Assembly: GCA_965222125.1 (NCBI GenBank)
Contig: CBDCTC010000003.1
Span: forward strand, 1-64,000
Length of the DNA: 64,000 bases
Source of the DNA: CAZENU01 sp965222125
GTDB lineage: Bacteria > Chloroflexota > Dehalococcoidia > Lucifugimonadales > CAZENU01
Direction of reading: 5' to 3'
Made by a program: the position numbers and the translations under genes. Shown here in pieces: positions 31,335-40,420 of the stretch. The notes beneath the pieces were generated by a model that searched no databases, was not told the DNA's origin, and saw only the letters and a list, made by a program, of their open reading frames with translations. The number at the start of each line of letters is the position of its first letter. The first letter of the stretch is position 1.

Positions 31335-32210
31335 ATGGCCTCGGAAAGGCGACTTCCTTCTTGGCTCAAGGCGAGAATGCCGGGCGGTCCCAACTACGTA
31401 GCGCTGAAGGCGCTGATGCGCGACAACGAGCTCCACACGGTATGTGAGGAGGCGCACTGTCCCAACATAGGGGAGTGCTGGGAGCGCGGCACCGCGACCT
31501 TCATGATCCTGGGCGACATCTGCACGCGGGCCTGCGGCTACTGCGCGGTCATCACCGGCAAGCCGGTGGGACTGGACCTGGAGGAGCCGGCGAGGCTTGC
31601 CGAGACCGTGGAGCGGATGGGGCTGAAGTACGCGGTTATCACCTCGGTCAACCGCGACGACCTCCCCGACGGGGGCGCCTTTATCTTCGCGCAGTGCGTC
31701 CGCCAGGTCCGCAAGCGCGTTCAGGGCTGCAAGGTGGAGTTGCTGATACCGGACTTCGAGGGCAACTGGTCAGCTCTGGCCACCGTGATGTCGTCGAAGC
31801 CCGACACCCTCAATCACAACATCGAGACGGTGCGCAGGATATTCGGCCGGGTCCGGCCGAAGGGCGACTACGACCAGTCGCTGGAGCTGCTCTCGCGGGC
31901 CAAGGCGCTCGATCCGAGCGCGGTCACCAAGTCGGGGATGATGGTCGGTCTCGGCGAGACCTGGGACGAGATACTCCGGACGATGAGCGACCTGCGGTCC
32001 GTCGACTGCGACCTGCTGACCATCGGACAGTATCTGCGGCCTTCGCAGAAGCACGTGGCGCTCGCCAAGTGGTACACGCCGGAGGAGTTCGCCGAGCTCA
32101 AGCGCGAGGCCGAGGCCCTGGGCTTTCGGCACGCCGCCTCGGGGCCGCTGGTCCGCAGCTCGTACCACGCCGACGAGCAGCACGCCACGGCGACAGCGGT
32201 CGCTGTCTGA
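31335..32210 (+). CDS. lipA: Lipoyl synthase (radical SAM)
   Basis: 291 residues from ATG 31335, five bases after GGAGG; an in-frame GTG at 31329 overlaps that site and is rejected. The two Fe-S motifs are complete: C37, C42, C48 (CEEAHCPNIGEC) for the auxiliary cluster and C63, C67, C70 (CTRACGYC) for the radical SAM cluster. The C-terminal RSSYHADE carries the conserved Arg-Ser-Ser-Tyr. The enzyme inserts two sulfurs into octanoyl-lipoyl domains. LipB is not nearby; the gene is monocistronic, facing the MTHFR-like gene. Confidence 0.96.
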   Translation: MASERRLPSWLKARMPGGPNYVALKALMRDNELHTVCEEAHCPNIGECWERGTATFMILGDICTRACGYCAVITGKPVGLDLEEPARLAETVERMGLKYAVITSVNRDDLPDGGAFIFAQCVRQVRKRVQGCKVELLIPDFEGNWSALATVMSSKPDTLNHNIETVRRIFGRVRPKGDYDQSLELLSRAKALDPSAVTKSGMMVGLGETWDEILRTMSDLRSVDCDLLTIGQYLRPSQKHVALAKWYTPEEFAELKREAEALGFRHAASGPLVRSSYHADEQHATATAVAV

Positions 32211-32249
32211 ACATCCCCAACCCAACGCAGTGTCGGGCGGCCGAAGGCG

Positions 32250-33116
32250 CTAGCGGCTGAAGCCGTCCAGTACGCGGGCGGCTGCCTCGTAGTCGCGGCG
32301 CCCGGCGCGAAGTATGGGGGGCACCAGGTAGATCGACCTGAAACCGGCGTCGACGAACCCGTGAAGCACGGCCAGCGCGATGTCGACGGAGTCCCGACCT
32401 CGACTCAGGTCGGCGGTGACCCAGTCCGGGACGTCCCCGAACACCAGACCGCCCGGCGTAATCAGTTGGACGCCGCAGAATACGGGCGCGGTCAGTTCCT
32501 CTCCGTAGGCATCGGCGTAGCCGTCGAGGAACCGCCGCACGAGCGCCGGATTGAACACGGCCTGCATCAGGAAGTACTGGGCGCCAGCCTCGACTTTGCG
32601 GCGCGTGAGCTTGGTCTGCGCCTCTACTCCCAGACCAAGATCGATGGTGGCCCCCACGCAGAGCTCGGTCGGCGAGCGCAGCTTGCCGCCTTTGAAGTCC
32701 AGTCCCCGGTTCATCGCGGCCGCCGCCGAGATCAGCCCGGTGGGCGTGAAGTCGTCGACCGACTTGACCGTGGACAGCTCGCGCTCGGTGAAGCGGTCGC
32801 CCATCACCACCAGGACGTTCTCCAGGCCGAGCAGCCCGGTGCCAAGCAGCATGCTCTCGACCGCCAGCTTGTTCATGTCCCGCGTGGCGATGGTGAACAG
32901 CACGTCTCTGCCGGTGTTCTGCTTGATCCAGTGGGCCGCGAGCGCGGACGTTACGCGGACCGATTTGCCGGGGTTGTACGCGACCGAGATGAAGTCGGCC
33001 TCCAGGTCGCGGGCAGGCTGCAGGAGGGCGGGGTCGGGGCCTCGAGGCGGCGTGAAGTCGCACACGAAGAGGACCCGGCTCGGATCGTGGTTGCGTCGCT
33101 CGGCGATGGCAGTCAC
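32250..33116 (-). CDS. Methylenetetrahydrofolate reductase family protein
   Basis: 288 residues from GTG 33116, chosen because the frame upstream is Arg/His-rich without fold and AGGGG lies about ten bases before. The TIM-barrel pattern of MetF is visible: VLFVCDFTPPRGPDP (equivalent of the FEFFPP start), DFISVAYNPG, VLFTIATRDMNKLAVESMLL (typical MTHFR segment), VLVVMGDRF, and AGAQYFLMQAVFNP. The canonical catalytic Glu of FEFFPPKT is replaced by Asp in CDFTPP, so activity may differ. Likely folate C1 metabolism or a related flavin reductase. Confidence 0.75.
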   Translation of the reverse strand: MTAIAERRNHDPSRVLFVCDFTPPRGPDPALLQPARDLEADFISVAYNPGKSVRVTSALAAHWIKQNTGRDVLFTIATRDMNKLAVESMLLGTGLLGLENVLVVMGDRFTERELSTVKSVDDFTPTGLISAAAAMNRGLDFKGGKLRSPTELCVGATIDLGLGVEAQTKLTRRKVEAGAQYFLMQAVFNPALVRRFLDGYADAYGEELTAPVFCGVQLITPGGLVFGDVPDWVTADLSRGRDSVDIALAVLHGFVDAGFRSIYLVPPILRAGRRDYEAAARVLDGFSR

Positions 33117-33273
33117 TGTCCCATGACCCCTGGGCGTGTGGACCGCCCCGCGAATGTGGGGGCGCGTGTCGTGGCAATGGGCGCCGGCCATCGCGCGCCG
33201 GCGCCCGTAGGCCATGCCCGCCGAGTCCGTGGGAGAAGCGGCTGGCGGGCGGCCGGGTGTAGTATCGTGGGGG

Positions 33274-33777
33274 CTACCGCCAGCCGAGCATGCCCCGCTT
33301 GGTCGGAACGAGGGAGACCCGGTGTCCGAGAGAGCACTTGTAGCGTTGCTCTCGGGCGTCGGGCCGCTTGCCCGACAGCGACGACTGCTCCATCACCTGA
33401 TCGCAGAATGGGCAGTGCACCGCGTAGGCCACCCGATTGCGTATCCGCACGACCCGCGCGTAGACCAGAGTCCCCGCCAGGTTGGAGAAGTCTCCGCAGT
33501 AGCGCAGCACGTATTTGGTGGCCGCGCTGATGATGCTGGCGCCGTTGGAGCTGGCGCCGTTGGAGCTGGCGCTGCTGGCGATGGTCTGGGAGTAGTCGAC
33601 CCAGCCGCAGCTCATGCACTCCGGCTCGTCGTAGCCCATCACCAACCGCGTTCCGCATCTGTAGCAGTTCGTGAGCGGCTGCGGGGCGACCTGGACCCCC
33701 GGGGTCGCCGCACCCTCGAAGTCGGACAACGGACGTGGGGACGTGGATACTTCAGGCCTGGCTGCTGCGATGACCAT
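33274..33777 (-). CDS. Zinc-ribbon-like protein with two Cys pairs and a short tandem repeat
   Basis: 167 residues. First metal site CYRCG...CMSCG (about 38-57), second CPFC...C (about 122-147), so at least one zinc ribbon. Between them is the low-complexity repeat SSNGASSNGAS, encoded by two near-identical copies of GCCGTTGGAGCTGGC (33540-33575). The C-terminal basic region is rich in Lys/Arg. There is no catalytic domain. A DNA-, RNA- or protein-binding role is possible. The long 5' region upstream is AT-rich and may carry its promoter. Confidence 0.6.
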   Translation of the reverse strand: MVIAAARPEVSTSPRPLSDFEGAATPGVQVAPQPLTNCYRCGTRLVMGYDEPECMSCGWVDYSQTIASSASSNGASSNGASIISAATKYVLRYCGDFSNLAGTLVYARVVRIRNRVAYAVHCPFCDQVMEQSSLSGKRPDAREQRYKCSLGHRVSLVPTKRGMLGWR

Positions 33778-34169
33778 GGCGACTCTCCTTAGGCAGGGGC
33801 GTACCCGGCCGGAACAAGATAGGATGGGGCTCCAGCCCGTTCCTCGGAGTGGTCTGACGAAGTATCGCGCGAACGAAGGTATGTGTCTCCGTCCGCCGGC
33901 GCGTCCCGCGGTCGTCGATCTCTATGCGCACCCCAGTCGTCCCTCCAAAGCATCGAAGCCGAACAGATCCCCAAAGCGGAAGTATTATACTTGTATAATA
34001 TCTAGACAAGTCAAGTACCTATTAAATCAAATAGATTTGTGATTAAAATCACGTTCAGCAAGCCTACCGGACAGGCAGGGAACGGCTCCGGCGGCCGGAT
34101 TCGGGAAGCGGGCTGCATTGGCAACAATTCGGTCGCGATGCTAGGCTTCGGAGGTAGCAGGGAGGTGGC
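33778..34169. promoter_or_regulatory. 392-base intergenic region with an AT-rich palindrome
   Basis: No gene is convincing here. The centre (33980-34050) is the most AT-rich stretch of the window and holds TATTATAC-TT-GTATAATA (33983-34000), a perfect 8-base palindrome with a 2-base centre, next to a CAAGTCAAGT direct repeat (34008-34017). On the minus strand TTGACT (34009-34014) and TATAAT (33984-33989) are spaced 19 bases. A divergent regulatory region for the zinc-ribbon gene and etfB is the likely meaning. Confidence 0.45.
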
Positions 34170-34967
34170 ATGTCCCCGAGGATAGTCGTTTGTGTCAAGC
34201 AGGTCCTGGACCCGGAGATGCCCGCGTCCGCGTTTCGAGTGGACGCGGAGAGCAACCGGGTGGCGGCCGCCCCTGGCATCCCTCCGGTCATCAACGGCTT
34301 CGACGAGAACGCCGTCGAGGCGGCGCTGCGCATCAAGGACGCGGCTGGAGGCACGATCACAGTCCTGTCCGTCGGCGACGGCTTCCAGGCCGACGTGATG
34401 AAGAAGCCGCTGTCGATGGGCGCCGACGAGCTCGTGCTGGTGCAGGACGAGTCTATGGCGCACCTGGACGCCTACGCCACCGCGCACGTCCTCGCCCGGG
34501 CTATTGCGAAACTGGGCGGCGCCGACCTGGTCCTGTGCGGACGCCAGGCGTCCGACTGGGACAACGCGCAGGTGCCGCTCGGCCTGGCCGAGATGCTGGG
34601 GCTGCCCTGCGTCACCGTAGCGCGGAGCGTGCAGGTGGTCGATGGAGGCGTGGTCGTTCACCGCGTGCTGCCCGACGGCTACGACGTGGTAGAGGCCCGT
34701 CTTCCGGCCCTGGTCACGGTCAGCAACGAGCTGGGGGAGCCGAGGTATCCCACCCTGCGCGGGATCATGACCGCCGGGCGGAAGACGCCGACGGTGTGGA
34801 TGGCGGCCGACGTGGGAGTCGCCGCCGCCGACCTGGTCCCCAGAGTGCGGGTGATCGATCTCGCGGTCCCGGTGGTGGACCGCGAGTGCGAGATAGTCAG
34901 CGGCGAAAGCGACGCGGACGCCGGCCGGGCCCTGGCACTGAGACTCCGCGAAGACGGCCTGATATGA
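34170..34967 (+). CDS. etfB: Electron transfer flavoprotein beta subunit
   Basis: 265 residues, ATG preceded by GGGAGGTGG. The start IVVCVKQVLDPEMPASAFRVD matches EtfB, as do the FDENAVEAALRIKD helix, TVLSVGDG and the AMP-binding loop with DLVLCGRQASDWDNAQVPLGLAEMLG. EtfAB takes electrons from acyl-CoA or sarcosine/dimethylglycine dehydrogenases. Which dehydrogenase is unclear, but the methylated-amine cluster at 41.8-45.7 kb is a candidate user. The etfA gene starts 40 bases later. Confidence 0.93.
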   Translation: MSPRIVVCVKQVLDPEMPASAFRVDAESNRVAAAPGIPPVINGFDENAVEAALRIKDAAGGTITVLSVGDGFQADVMKKPLSMGADELVLVQDESMAHLDAYATAHVLARAIAKLGGADLVLCGRQASDWDNAQVPLGLAEMLGLPCVTVARSVQVVDGGVVVHRVLPDGYDVVEARLPALVTVSNELGEPRYPTLRGIMTAGRKTPTVWMAADVGVAAADLVPRVRVIDLAVPVVDRECEIVSGESDADAGRALALRLREDGLI

Positions 34968-35007
34968 GGCGGCACGCCTGCGTACGCGAGGGCCAGGGGA
35001 TAGCGGC

Positions 35008-35988
35008 ATGGTAGACGTGCTCGTGTTCGGCGAGACCCGTGTCGAAGACCTGGACTCCACTACCCGCGAGCTCCTGGGCGCGGCCCAAGACCTGGGCGGC
35101 GAGGTGGGCGTGACGCTGATGGGCCGATCGCCGTCCCGCTGCGCCGCCGCCGCCGTCGCGCTTGGCGCCGACCGCGTATACGACGTGACCGACCCGCTGC
35201 TGGACGGCGCCTCGACTGACGCCGCCGTCGCCGCGTTCGAGCAGGTGTGCAGGCGAGAGTCGCCGTCGGTCGTTCTCGTGGGAGCGACCCCGACGGGGCG
35301 CGAGGTCGGCCCTCGGGTGGCGTTTCGACTCGGAGTCGGCGCGGCCCAGGACTGCATCGACGTGTCGCGGGACGAACACACCGGCCGAGTCGTGGCGCGC
35401 AGGCCGGTGTACGGCGGGAACGCCGTGGCCACCGTGACGTTCCCGGAGGGCGATCCGCAGATCGTGCTGCTCAGGGCCGGCGCGTACGAGGCCCCGGAAC
35501 CCGACCAGGCGCGCCAGGGCGAGGTCGTCGTGGTGCAACCGGGCCTGGACCCTGCCGTCGTGCGGACCAGACTCGTCGAGACGGTCGCCGCGGAGACCGA
35601 GGGCGTCCGGTTGGAGGACGCGTCCGTGGTGGTCTCGGGCGGACGCGGCCTGGGCGGGCCTGAGCCCTTCGAGCAGCTCCGGGAGCTCGCGGCGGTGCTT
35701 GGCGGAGCCGTCGGCGCGTCGAGGGCAGCCTGCGACGCGGGGTGGATCGACCACAATTACCAGGTCGGGCTGACGGGCAAGACGGTTACGCCCGAGCTGT
35801 ATATCGCCGTTGGCGTGTCGGGAGCAAGCCAGCACATGGCGGGCTGCTCCGGCGCGAGGAACATCGTGTCGATCAACCGCGACGCGGACGCCAGCATATT
35901 CAAGGAGTCGGCCTACGGTGTCGTGGGTGACTGGAAGGCTGTGCTCCCGTCGTTCATCGAGGCGGTGAGGGAGTTGACCGGCGACTAG
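35008..35988 (+). CDS. etfA: Electron transfer flavoprotein alpha subunit
   Basis: 326 residues. The C-terminal FAD domain is diagnostic: SGGRGLGGPE, VGLTGKTVTPELYIAVGVSG and ASQHMAGCSGARNIVSINRD. The N-terminal domain is divergent, as usual. Partner of EtfB, encoded directly upstream. There is no membrane segment, and FixX/ETF-QO is not in the window. Confidence 0.95.
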   Translation: MVDVLVFGETRVEDLDSTTRELLGAAQDLGGEVGVTLMGRSPSRCAAAAVALGADRVYDVTDPLLDGASTDAAVAAFEQVCRRESPSVVLVGATPTGREVGPRVAFRLGVGAAQDCIDVSRDEHTGRVVARRPVYGGNAVATVTFPEGDPQIVLLRAGAYEAPEPDQARQGEVVVVQPGLDPAVVRTRLVETVAAETEGVRLEDASVVVSGGRGLGGPEPFEQLRELAAVLGGAVGASRAACDAGWIDHNYQVGLTGKTVTPELYIAVGVSGASQHMAGCSGARNIVSINRDADASIFKESAYGVVGDWKAVLPSFIEAVRELTGD

Positions 35989-36027
35989 CTGAGTGTCGGC
36001 ACTCCGCCCGGCGAGGCGCGGGGCCGC

Positions 36028-37167
36028 TTAGCTGAGGCCGAGCTGGTAGTGCTTGCCCTCGGTGCGGATTGCGGGCGCGACTATGACCTCGGCGTCGTGC
36101 ATCTCGCGGATCGTCCTCGCGCCGACCATCCCCATGCACACCTGCAGGGCGCCGAGCAAGTTCTGTGTCCCATCGGTCTTGGATGTCGGGCCGTAGAGCA
36201 CCTGCTGGAGCGTGCCGGTTATCCCCACCTTGACGCGCGTGCCCCGGGGCAGCGCCGCGTGATGGCTGGCCATGCCCCAGTTGTAGCCTCGCCCCGGGGC
36301 CTCGCTGGCCTGGGCGAACGGAGTGCCGAGCATCACCGCGTCCGCGCCCGACGCGAAGGCCTTGCACAGGTCGCCGCCGGTGCGGATGCCGCCGTCGGTG
36401 ATGATGGGGACGTAACGACCACTTCGCCGGTAGTGCTCGTCCCGGGCCGCGGCGCAATCGAGCGTCGCGGTGACCTGGGGGACGCCGACTCCGGTCACCT
36501 CTCTGGTCGTGCAGATGGCGCCGGGGCCTACGCCGACCAGAACGGCGTCAATGCCGGTCTCCATGAGTTCCAACGCGGAATCGTAGCCGACGCAGTTCCC
36601 CACGATGACAGGGATGTCCAGGGTCTCCAGCAACTCCGGCAGCACGAGTCCCCTCTCGCTCTTGGAGATGTGCCGGGCCGTTGTAACCGTCGACTGGACC
36701 ACCAGCACGTCGGCACCCGCCTCGATCGCCGCCGGCGCCATCTGCTTTGTGCTCGCGGGGGTAACAGAAACGGCGCACCTGGCGCCGCTCGACTTCGTCT
36801 CGTCTATCCGCTTTCCTATGAGGTCCGTCCTGATAGGCGCGGAGTACACTCGCTGGAGGGTCGCGATGACTTCGTCCCACGGCGCCTCGACGATCTCGTC
36901 CAGCGCCGTCTGTGGGTCGTCGTACCTGGTCTGGAGGCCTTCCAGGTTCATGACCGCCATGCCTCCGAGGCGGTCCATCTCCGTAGCGAAAGAAGGGGAG
37001 GCGATCGCGTCGACGGCGGAGGCGAGGATGGGCGCGGAGAGCTCTATGCCGTTGATCGAGAAGTCGATGCTGGTCAGGTCGGGATTGATCGTTACGTCGC
37101 CGGGGGCGATCGCGACCTCGTCGAACCCGTACGCCCTGCGCAACTCCGGCACATGGCCTATCCCCAT
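36028..37167 (-). CDS. guaB3: GuaB3-family IMP dehydrogenase-related protein
   Basis: 379 residues, lacking the CBS insertion of ordinary GuaB, as in the GuaB3 family found in Actinobacteria, Cyanobacteria and Chloroflexota. Catalytic loop GPGAICTTREVTGVG with Cys219. The NAD/phosphate loops are IITDGGIRTGGDLCKAFA and GADAVMLGTPFA. The family was long considered 'related protein 2'; GuaB3 enzymes with IMPDH activity have been reported. Its own promoter lies upstream; a downstream gene does not share its strand. Confidence 0.9.
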   Translation of the reverse strand: MGIGHVPELRRAYGFDEVAIAPGDVTINPDLTSIDFSINGIELSAPILASAVDAIASPSFATEMDRLGGMAVMNLEGLQTRYDDPQTALDEIVEAPWDEVIATLQRVYSAPIRTDLIGKRIDETKSSGARCAVSVTPASTKQMAPAAIEAGADVLVVQSTVTTARHISKSERGLVLPELLETLDIPVIVGNCVGYDSALELMETGIDAVLVGVGPGAICTTREVTGVGVPQVTATLDCAAARDEHYRRSGRYVPIITDGGIRTGGDLCKAFASGADAVMLGTPFAQASEAPGRGYNWGMASHHAALPRGTRVKVGITGTLQQVLYGPTSKTDGTQNLLGALQVCMGMVGARTIREMHDAEVIVAPAIRTEGKHYQLGLS

Positions 37168-37194
37168 CTAACACCCCCATGATGCATATCGGGC

Positions 37195-37224
37195 AGTATA
37201 GTAGTCGCGTCGAATCCCAGTCAA
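37195..37224 (-). promoter_or_regulatory. Promoter of guaB3
   Basis: Minus strand TTGACT (37219-37224), an 18-base spacer, TATACT (37195-37200). The start codon at 37167 is about 20 bases past the predicted transcription start, with GGGGGTG between. Confidence 0.65.
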
Positions 37225-37384
37225 GGAAAAACGGCGGCCGGCCGGGAGCCCCGCCGAGCGTACTCCCATTGTGGGAAAAGGCGGAAGACGGAGCCGTCCG
37301 GAGTTGCGCTTCTACCGAGTGATGCTATGCTGATAGTCGGACTGCCGGCAGGAGACGTCGGAGTAGATTGGGGGGAGGATATCC

Positions 37385-38176
37385 ATGACTAAGCTTGGTA
37401 CCTACACGATTGCGGCGCTTCTGGCCTTAGCCGCAGCGCTTACGGCCTGCTCCAGTGATTCGGCGGACGAAGCCGTGCCGGACGGCTCCGCGGGCTCGGC
37501 GCCGGCGGCGGCCGCGGCCGGCGAGAGCGGGCTGATGCTGGATACGGAGGAGTACAAGGTCCAGCAGCAGTTCCCGATGGACATCGAGCTGTCCAGCACC
37601 GTGTTCAGCAGGATACGCCGGATTCCCATCGAGTTCACCTGTGCGGAAAACTACTGGTACCCGGAGTCGGGCTTCGCTCCGCGGTACGGCGAGGACAAGT
37701 CGCCGCCACTGGCGTGGACCGCGGGCCCGGAGGGCACCAAGTCGTACGCGATGATCGCGGACGACCCGGACGCCGTGGAGTACGAGCCGGGAGTGACCTC
37801 CCCGCGAGTCCATTGGACGATCTGGAACATTCCGGCCGACGTCACCGAGCTCGCCGAGCAGGTCCCGACGACCACCGAGGTGCTGTCCATCGGCCCGAAC
37901 ACGAGGCAGGGAGCCAACGACTTTCTGGATACGGGATGGAGCGGTCCGTGTCCGCCGCCCAACATCATCTCGATATACTCGAGGGACGACCATCCCGGCG
38001 GCGGCAAGACGACTCAGTACCCGCACGCGTACGCGTTCACCGTGTACGCCCTCGACACTGAGCTGGCGCTGGGCGCCGACGCCACCAAGAACGACCTGCT
38101 CGAAGCGATGGACGGCCATATCCTGGACGCCGGCACGATGACCGGCGAGTACATCAACAAGAAGCTATACAAGTAG
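37385..38176 (+). CDS. PEBP (YbhB/YbcL)-family lipoprotein
   Basis: 263 residues. Lipoprotein signal with lipobox LTAC (Cys22) followed by an Ala/Gly/Ser linker, so anchored outside the cytoplasmic membrane. The PEBP fold is seen in SPPLAWTAGPEG, YAMIADDPDAVE, VHWTIWNIPADV, GANDF, GWSGPCPPP and the C-terminal HAYAFTVYALD. PEBP proteins bind anionic ligands in a pocket formed by the DPDAP and HW/CPP segments; their bacterial role is mostly unknown. A possible promoter is TTGCGC (37304-37309) and TATGCT (37326-37331). Confidence 0.88.
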   Translation: MTKLGTYTIAALLALAAALTACSSDSADEAVPDGSAGSAPAAAAAGESGLMLDTEEYKVQQQFPMDIELSSTVFSRIRRIPIEFTCAENYWYPESGFAPRYGEDKSPPLAWTAGPEGTKSYAMIADDPDAVEYEPGVTSPRVHWTIWNIPADVTELAEQVPTTTEVLSIGPNTRQGANDFLDTGWSGPCPPPNIISIYSRDDHPGGGKTTQYPHAYAFTVYALDTELALGADATKNDLLEAMDGHILDAGTMTGEYINKKLYK

Positions 38177-38221
38177 TCCTCGTGGCCGCACAGCTCATAC
38201 CGCACCGGAGTCGGTCGTCGC

Positions 38222-39487
38222 GTGGGTGACGACAAGCCGAAGCTGCGCGCCGTCGAATCGCGGTGGGTCGAACACCAGGGCCGGCCATTCGTCAGCCTGA
38301 GCGACCGGCTGGACCTGGGGCGGCGCGGGCTGTTGGTCCCGCAGCCCCTGGCGCCGCTGCTCAACCTGTGCGACGGCACCCGCGACATTCTGGCGCTGAC
38401 GACGGCGCTCGCGCTTACCGCGGGCGTACAGCTATCGCCATCGCAGGTCACGGAGTTCGTGCAGGCCCTGGACTCCGCGCTGCTGCTGGACAACGACTCC
38501 TTCCGGCGGGCGTCGGCCGTGGCGTTGAGAAGGTACCGGAACGCGTCCTACCGCCGGCCCGCGCTGGTCGACCGGGTCTACCCGGCCGATCCGGGTGAGC
38601 TGGCCGACGTGCTGGACCACTACTGCGAGCGTTCGCCGCCGGACGGCGGCGCCCTGCCGGCGTCGACTCGTCTTCGCGGCATGGTCTGTCCCCATATCGA
38701 CTATGAGCGCGGCAACGGCACCTACGCCCGGCTGTGGCAGCGCTGCGCGCCCGCGCTGGAGGACGTCGAGCTCGTCATCGTGCTGGGCACGGACCACGCG
38801 GGCGGCTTGGGAACGCTGACGCCGACGCGGCAGGACTACGCAACACCGTTCGGGGTCCTGCCCACGGACCGCGGCGTGGTCGACGGCCTCGCGGACGTGC
38901 TGCGTGGGCGGGTAGCCTTCTCCGAGGAGCTGCACCACGTCGAGGAGCATTCGATCGAGCTGGCCGCGGTATGGCTGCACAGGTTCATGGGCGGGCGGGC
39001 CTGTCCCATCGTTCCGATACTCTGCGGGTCCTTCTACGGATTCACCAACGGCGGTCTGGACCCGGCCGAGGACGAGCAGCTCGACGCCGCGGTCGACTAC
39101 CTCAGGCGCGTGATGGCGGGCAGAAACACCCTGGTGATCGCGGCCGGCGACCTGGCCCACGTTGGGCCGAACTTCGGTGACGCCGCCGCGGTAGACGGCG
39201 TGGGCCGCGCGGCGCTGGCGGCCGAGGACGCCGCGTCGATCGACGCGATACGCCGCGGCGACGCGGCGAACTTCTTCGAGCTGTCCCGCGTCGAGGGGGA
39301 CAGGCGCCGCATCTGCGGCCTCTCGCCGATCTACCTGATGCTCCGGCTGCTTGGCCCGATGGAGGGCGAGTCGATGGGCTACGACCAGTGTCCGGCGGAC
39401 GTCGAAGGCGGCTCGCTTGTGTCCATCGTCGGCGCGCTGCTGTACGAGACGGGTCAGGGCGGCCCGGCAGAGCGTGGGCGAAGGTGA
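38222..39487 (+). CDS. MEMO1/AmmeMemoRadiSam-B family protein
   Basis: 421 residues. An N-terminal region of about 150 residues precedes the MEMO domain. Metal-type residues of MEMO1 are visible: His in MVCPHIDYERGNGTY, His in LGTDHAGG, and His in HHVEEHSIELAAVWL. A late Cys (PILCGSFYG) matches the conserved MEMO Cys. MEMO domains relate to class III extradiol dioxygenases; the biological role in bacteria is unknown, and here it is not next to AMMECR1 or a radical SAM gene as in the AmmeMemoRadiSam clusters. GTG start. Confidence 0.85.
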   Translation: MGDDKPKLRAVESRWVEHQGRPFVSLSDRLDLGRRGLLVPQPLAPLLNLCDGTRDILALTTALALTAGVQLSPSQVTEFVQALDSALLLDNDSFRRASAVALRRYRNASYRRPALVDRVYPADPGELADVLDHYCERSPPDGGALPASTRLRGMVCPHIDYERGNGTYARLWQRCAPALEDVELVIVLGTDHAGGLGTLTPTRQDYATPFGVLPTDRGVVDGLADVLRGRVAFSEELHHVEEHSIELAAVWLHRFMGGRACPIVPILCGSFYGFTNGGLDPAEDEQLDAAVDYLRRVMAGRNTLVIAAGDLAHVGPNFGDAAAVDGVGRAALAAEDAASIDAIRRGDAANFFELSRVEGDRRRICGLSPIYLMLRLLGPMEGESMGYDQCPADVEGGSLVSIVGALLYETGQGGPAERGRR

Positions 39488-39526
39488 ATGGCACGGGAAG
39501 CCGGCGGTAAGGCGGGAGCAATATAG

Positions 39527-40420
39527 GTGGGAGCAACGACGGCGGCGCCGATGCCTCTGGATGCCGACGGGATTCGGCGGCTGGTCGAGACCATCGACGA
39601 GACGCCCGAGACCGTGATCCCGATCCATCTTCTGACGCAGGGCACCTGCAAGGCCTACGCGGTCGGCGACCCGGCGTCTTCGGACGCCGTGGTGGTGCAG
39701 AGCGACAGCCTGCGTGAGGAGCCCTTCGGCCTCGGCAGCGGCGCGCAGGGGCTATGGAACCTGCTGCGGCATCTCGACGACTGGACGGTGGTCGACGTCT
39801 CGCCGGACGTCGCGCCCCGGCTCAGCGCGCTGATCAGGGACGCCACCTGAAGCCGCGTCTGCTACTACGGCGACGTCTACCACACGCTGACCGCGCCGGC
39901 GCCGCTGATCGACGAACCGGCGGTGCGAGAGCTGACCCAGGACGATATGGGTTTGCTGGAGGCCGCGGGTGTGGACGGCGCGGATTTCCGCGGCGGTCTC
40001 CCGGCCTTGCTCGAGGCCGGCGCGGTCGCAGACGGCAGGATCGTGGGCACAGCCCAGACGGCCGCCATAACCGCCCGCTACACCGATATCGGAGTCAGCA
40101 CGGACGAACGTTGGCGCGGTCGGGGGATTGCCACGGCTGCGGCCGCGATCGTCGCGAGGCGGGTGCAGGAGACGAGCAGGACCCCGGTCTGGCGCTGCGG
40201 TGAAGACAACATGGCTTCCCTGCGAGTCGCCCGGAAGCTGGGATTCGAGGAGGTCTCCCCCCTGACCTACGTGATCATACGCGCGCAGAGGCTGCTGGCG
40301 AGACGCCGTATTCGGACTGCCGGCGCCCGAGCGGTCGGCCGCCGTGGCCCGGACTATCTCCCCAGCATGTGGGACAGCAGGGCCATCCTGGCGAACAGGC
40401 CGTTCTCGGCCTGGCGGTAG
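39527..40420 (+). pseudogene. GNAT acetyltransferase gene interrupted by one in-frame UGA
   Basis: One frame runs 39527-40420 with a single TGA at 39848-39850. Before it is an FR47-like N-terminal half (PETVIPIHLLTQGTCKAYAV, then GAQGLWNLLRHLDDW). After it the frame continues SRVCYYGDVYHTLTAP and the GNAT core with RWRGRGIATAAAAIV and MASLRVARKLGFEEVSPL. Both halves belong to one GNAT protein of about 250-300 residues. A one-base change from GGA would restore Gly. SelB is encoded in the window, but no convincing SECIS hairpin follows the UGA. The last 22 codons overlap the convergent carbamoyltransferase gene. Decay, base error or readthrough are all possible. Confidence 0.7.

Noticed and set aside
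33752..34009. 85-codon minus-strand frame upstream of the zinc-ribbon gene
   Set aside because: It has no fold, no ribosome binding site and crosses the AT-rich palindrome; it is likely a chance frame.
39851..39890. SECIS element after the in-frame UGA
   Set aside because: Only a 4-base GCCG/CGGC stem with a 13-base loop can be drawn; bacterial SECIS elements have longer, more stable stems at a fixed distance.
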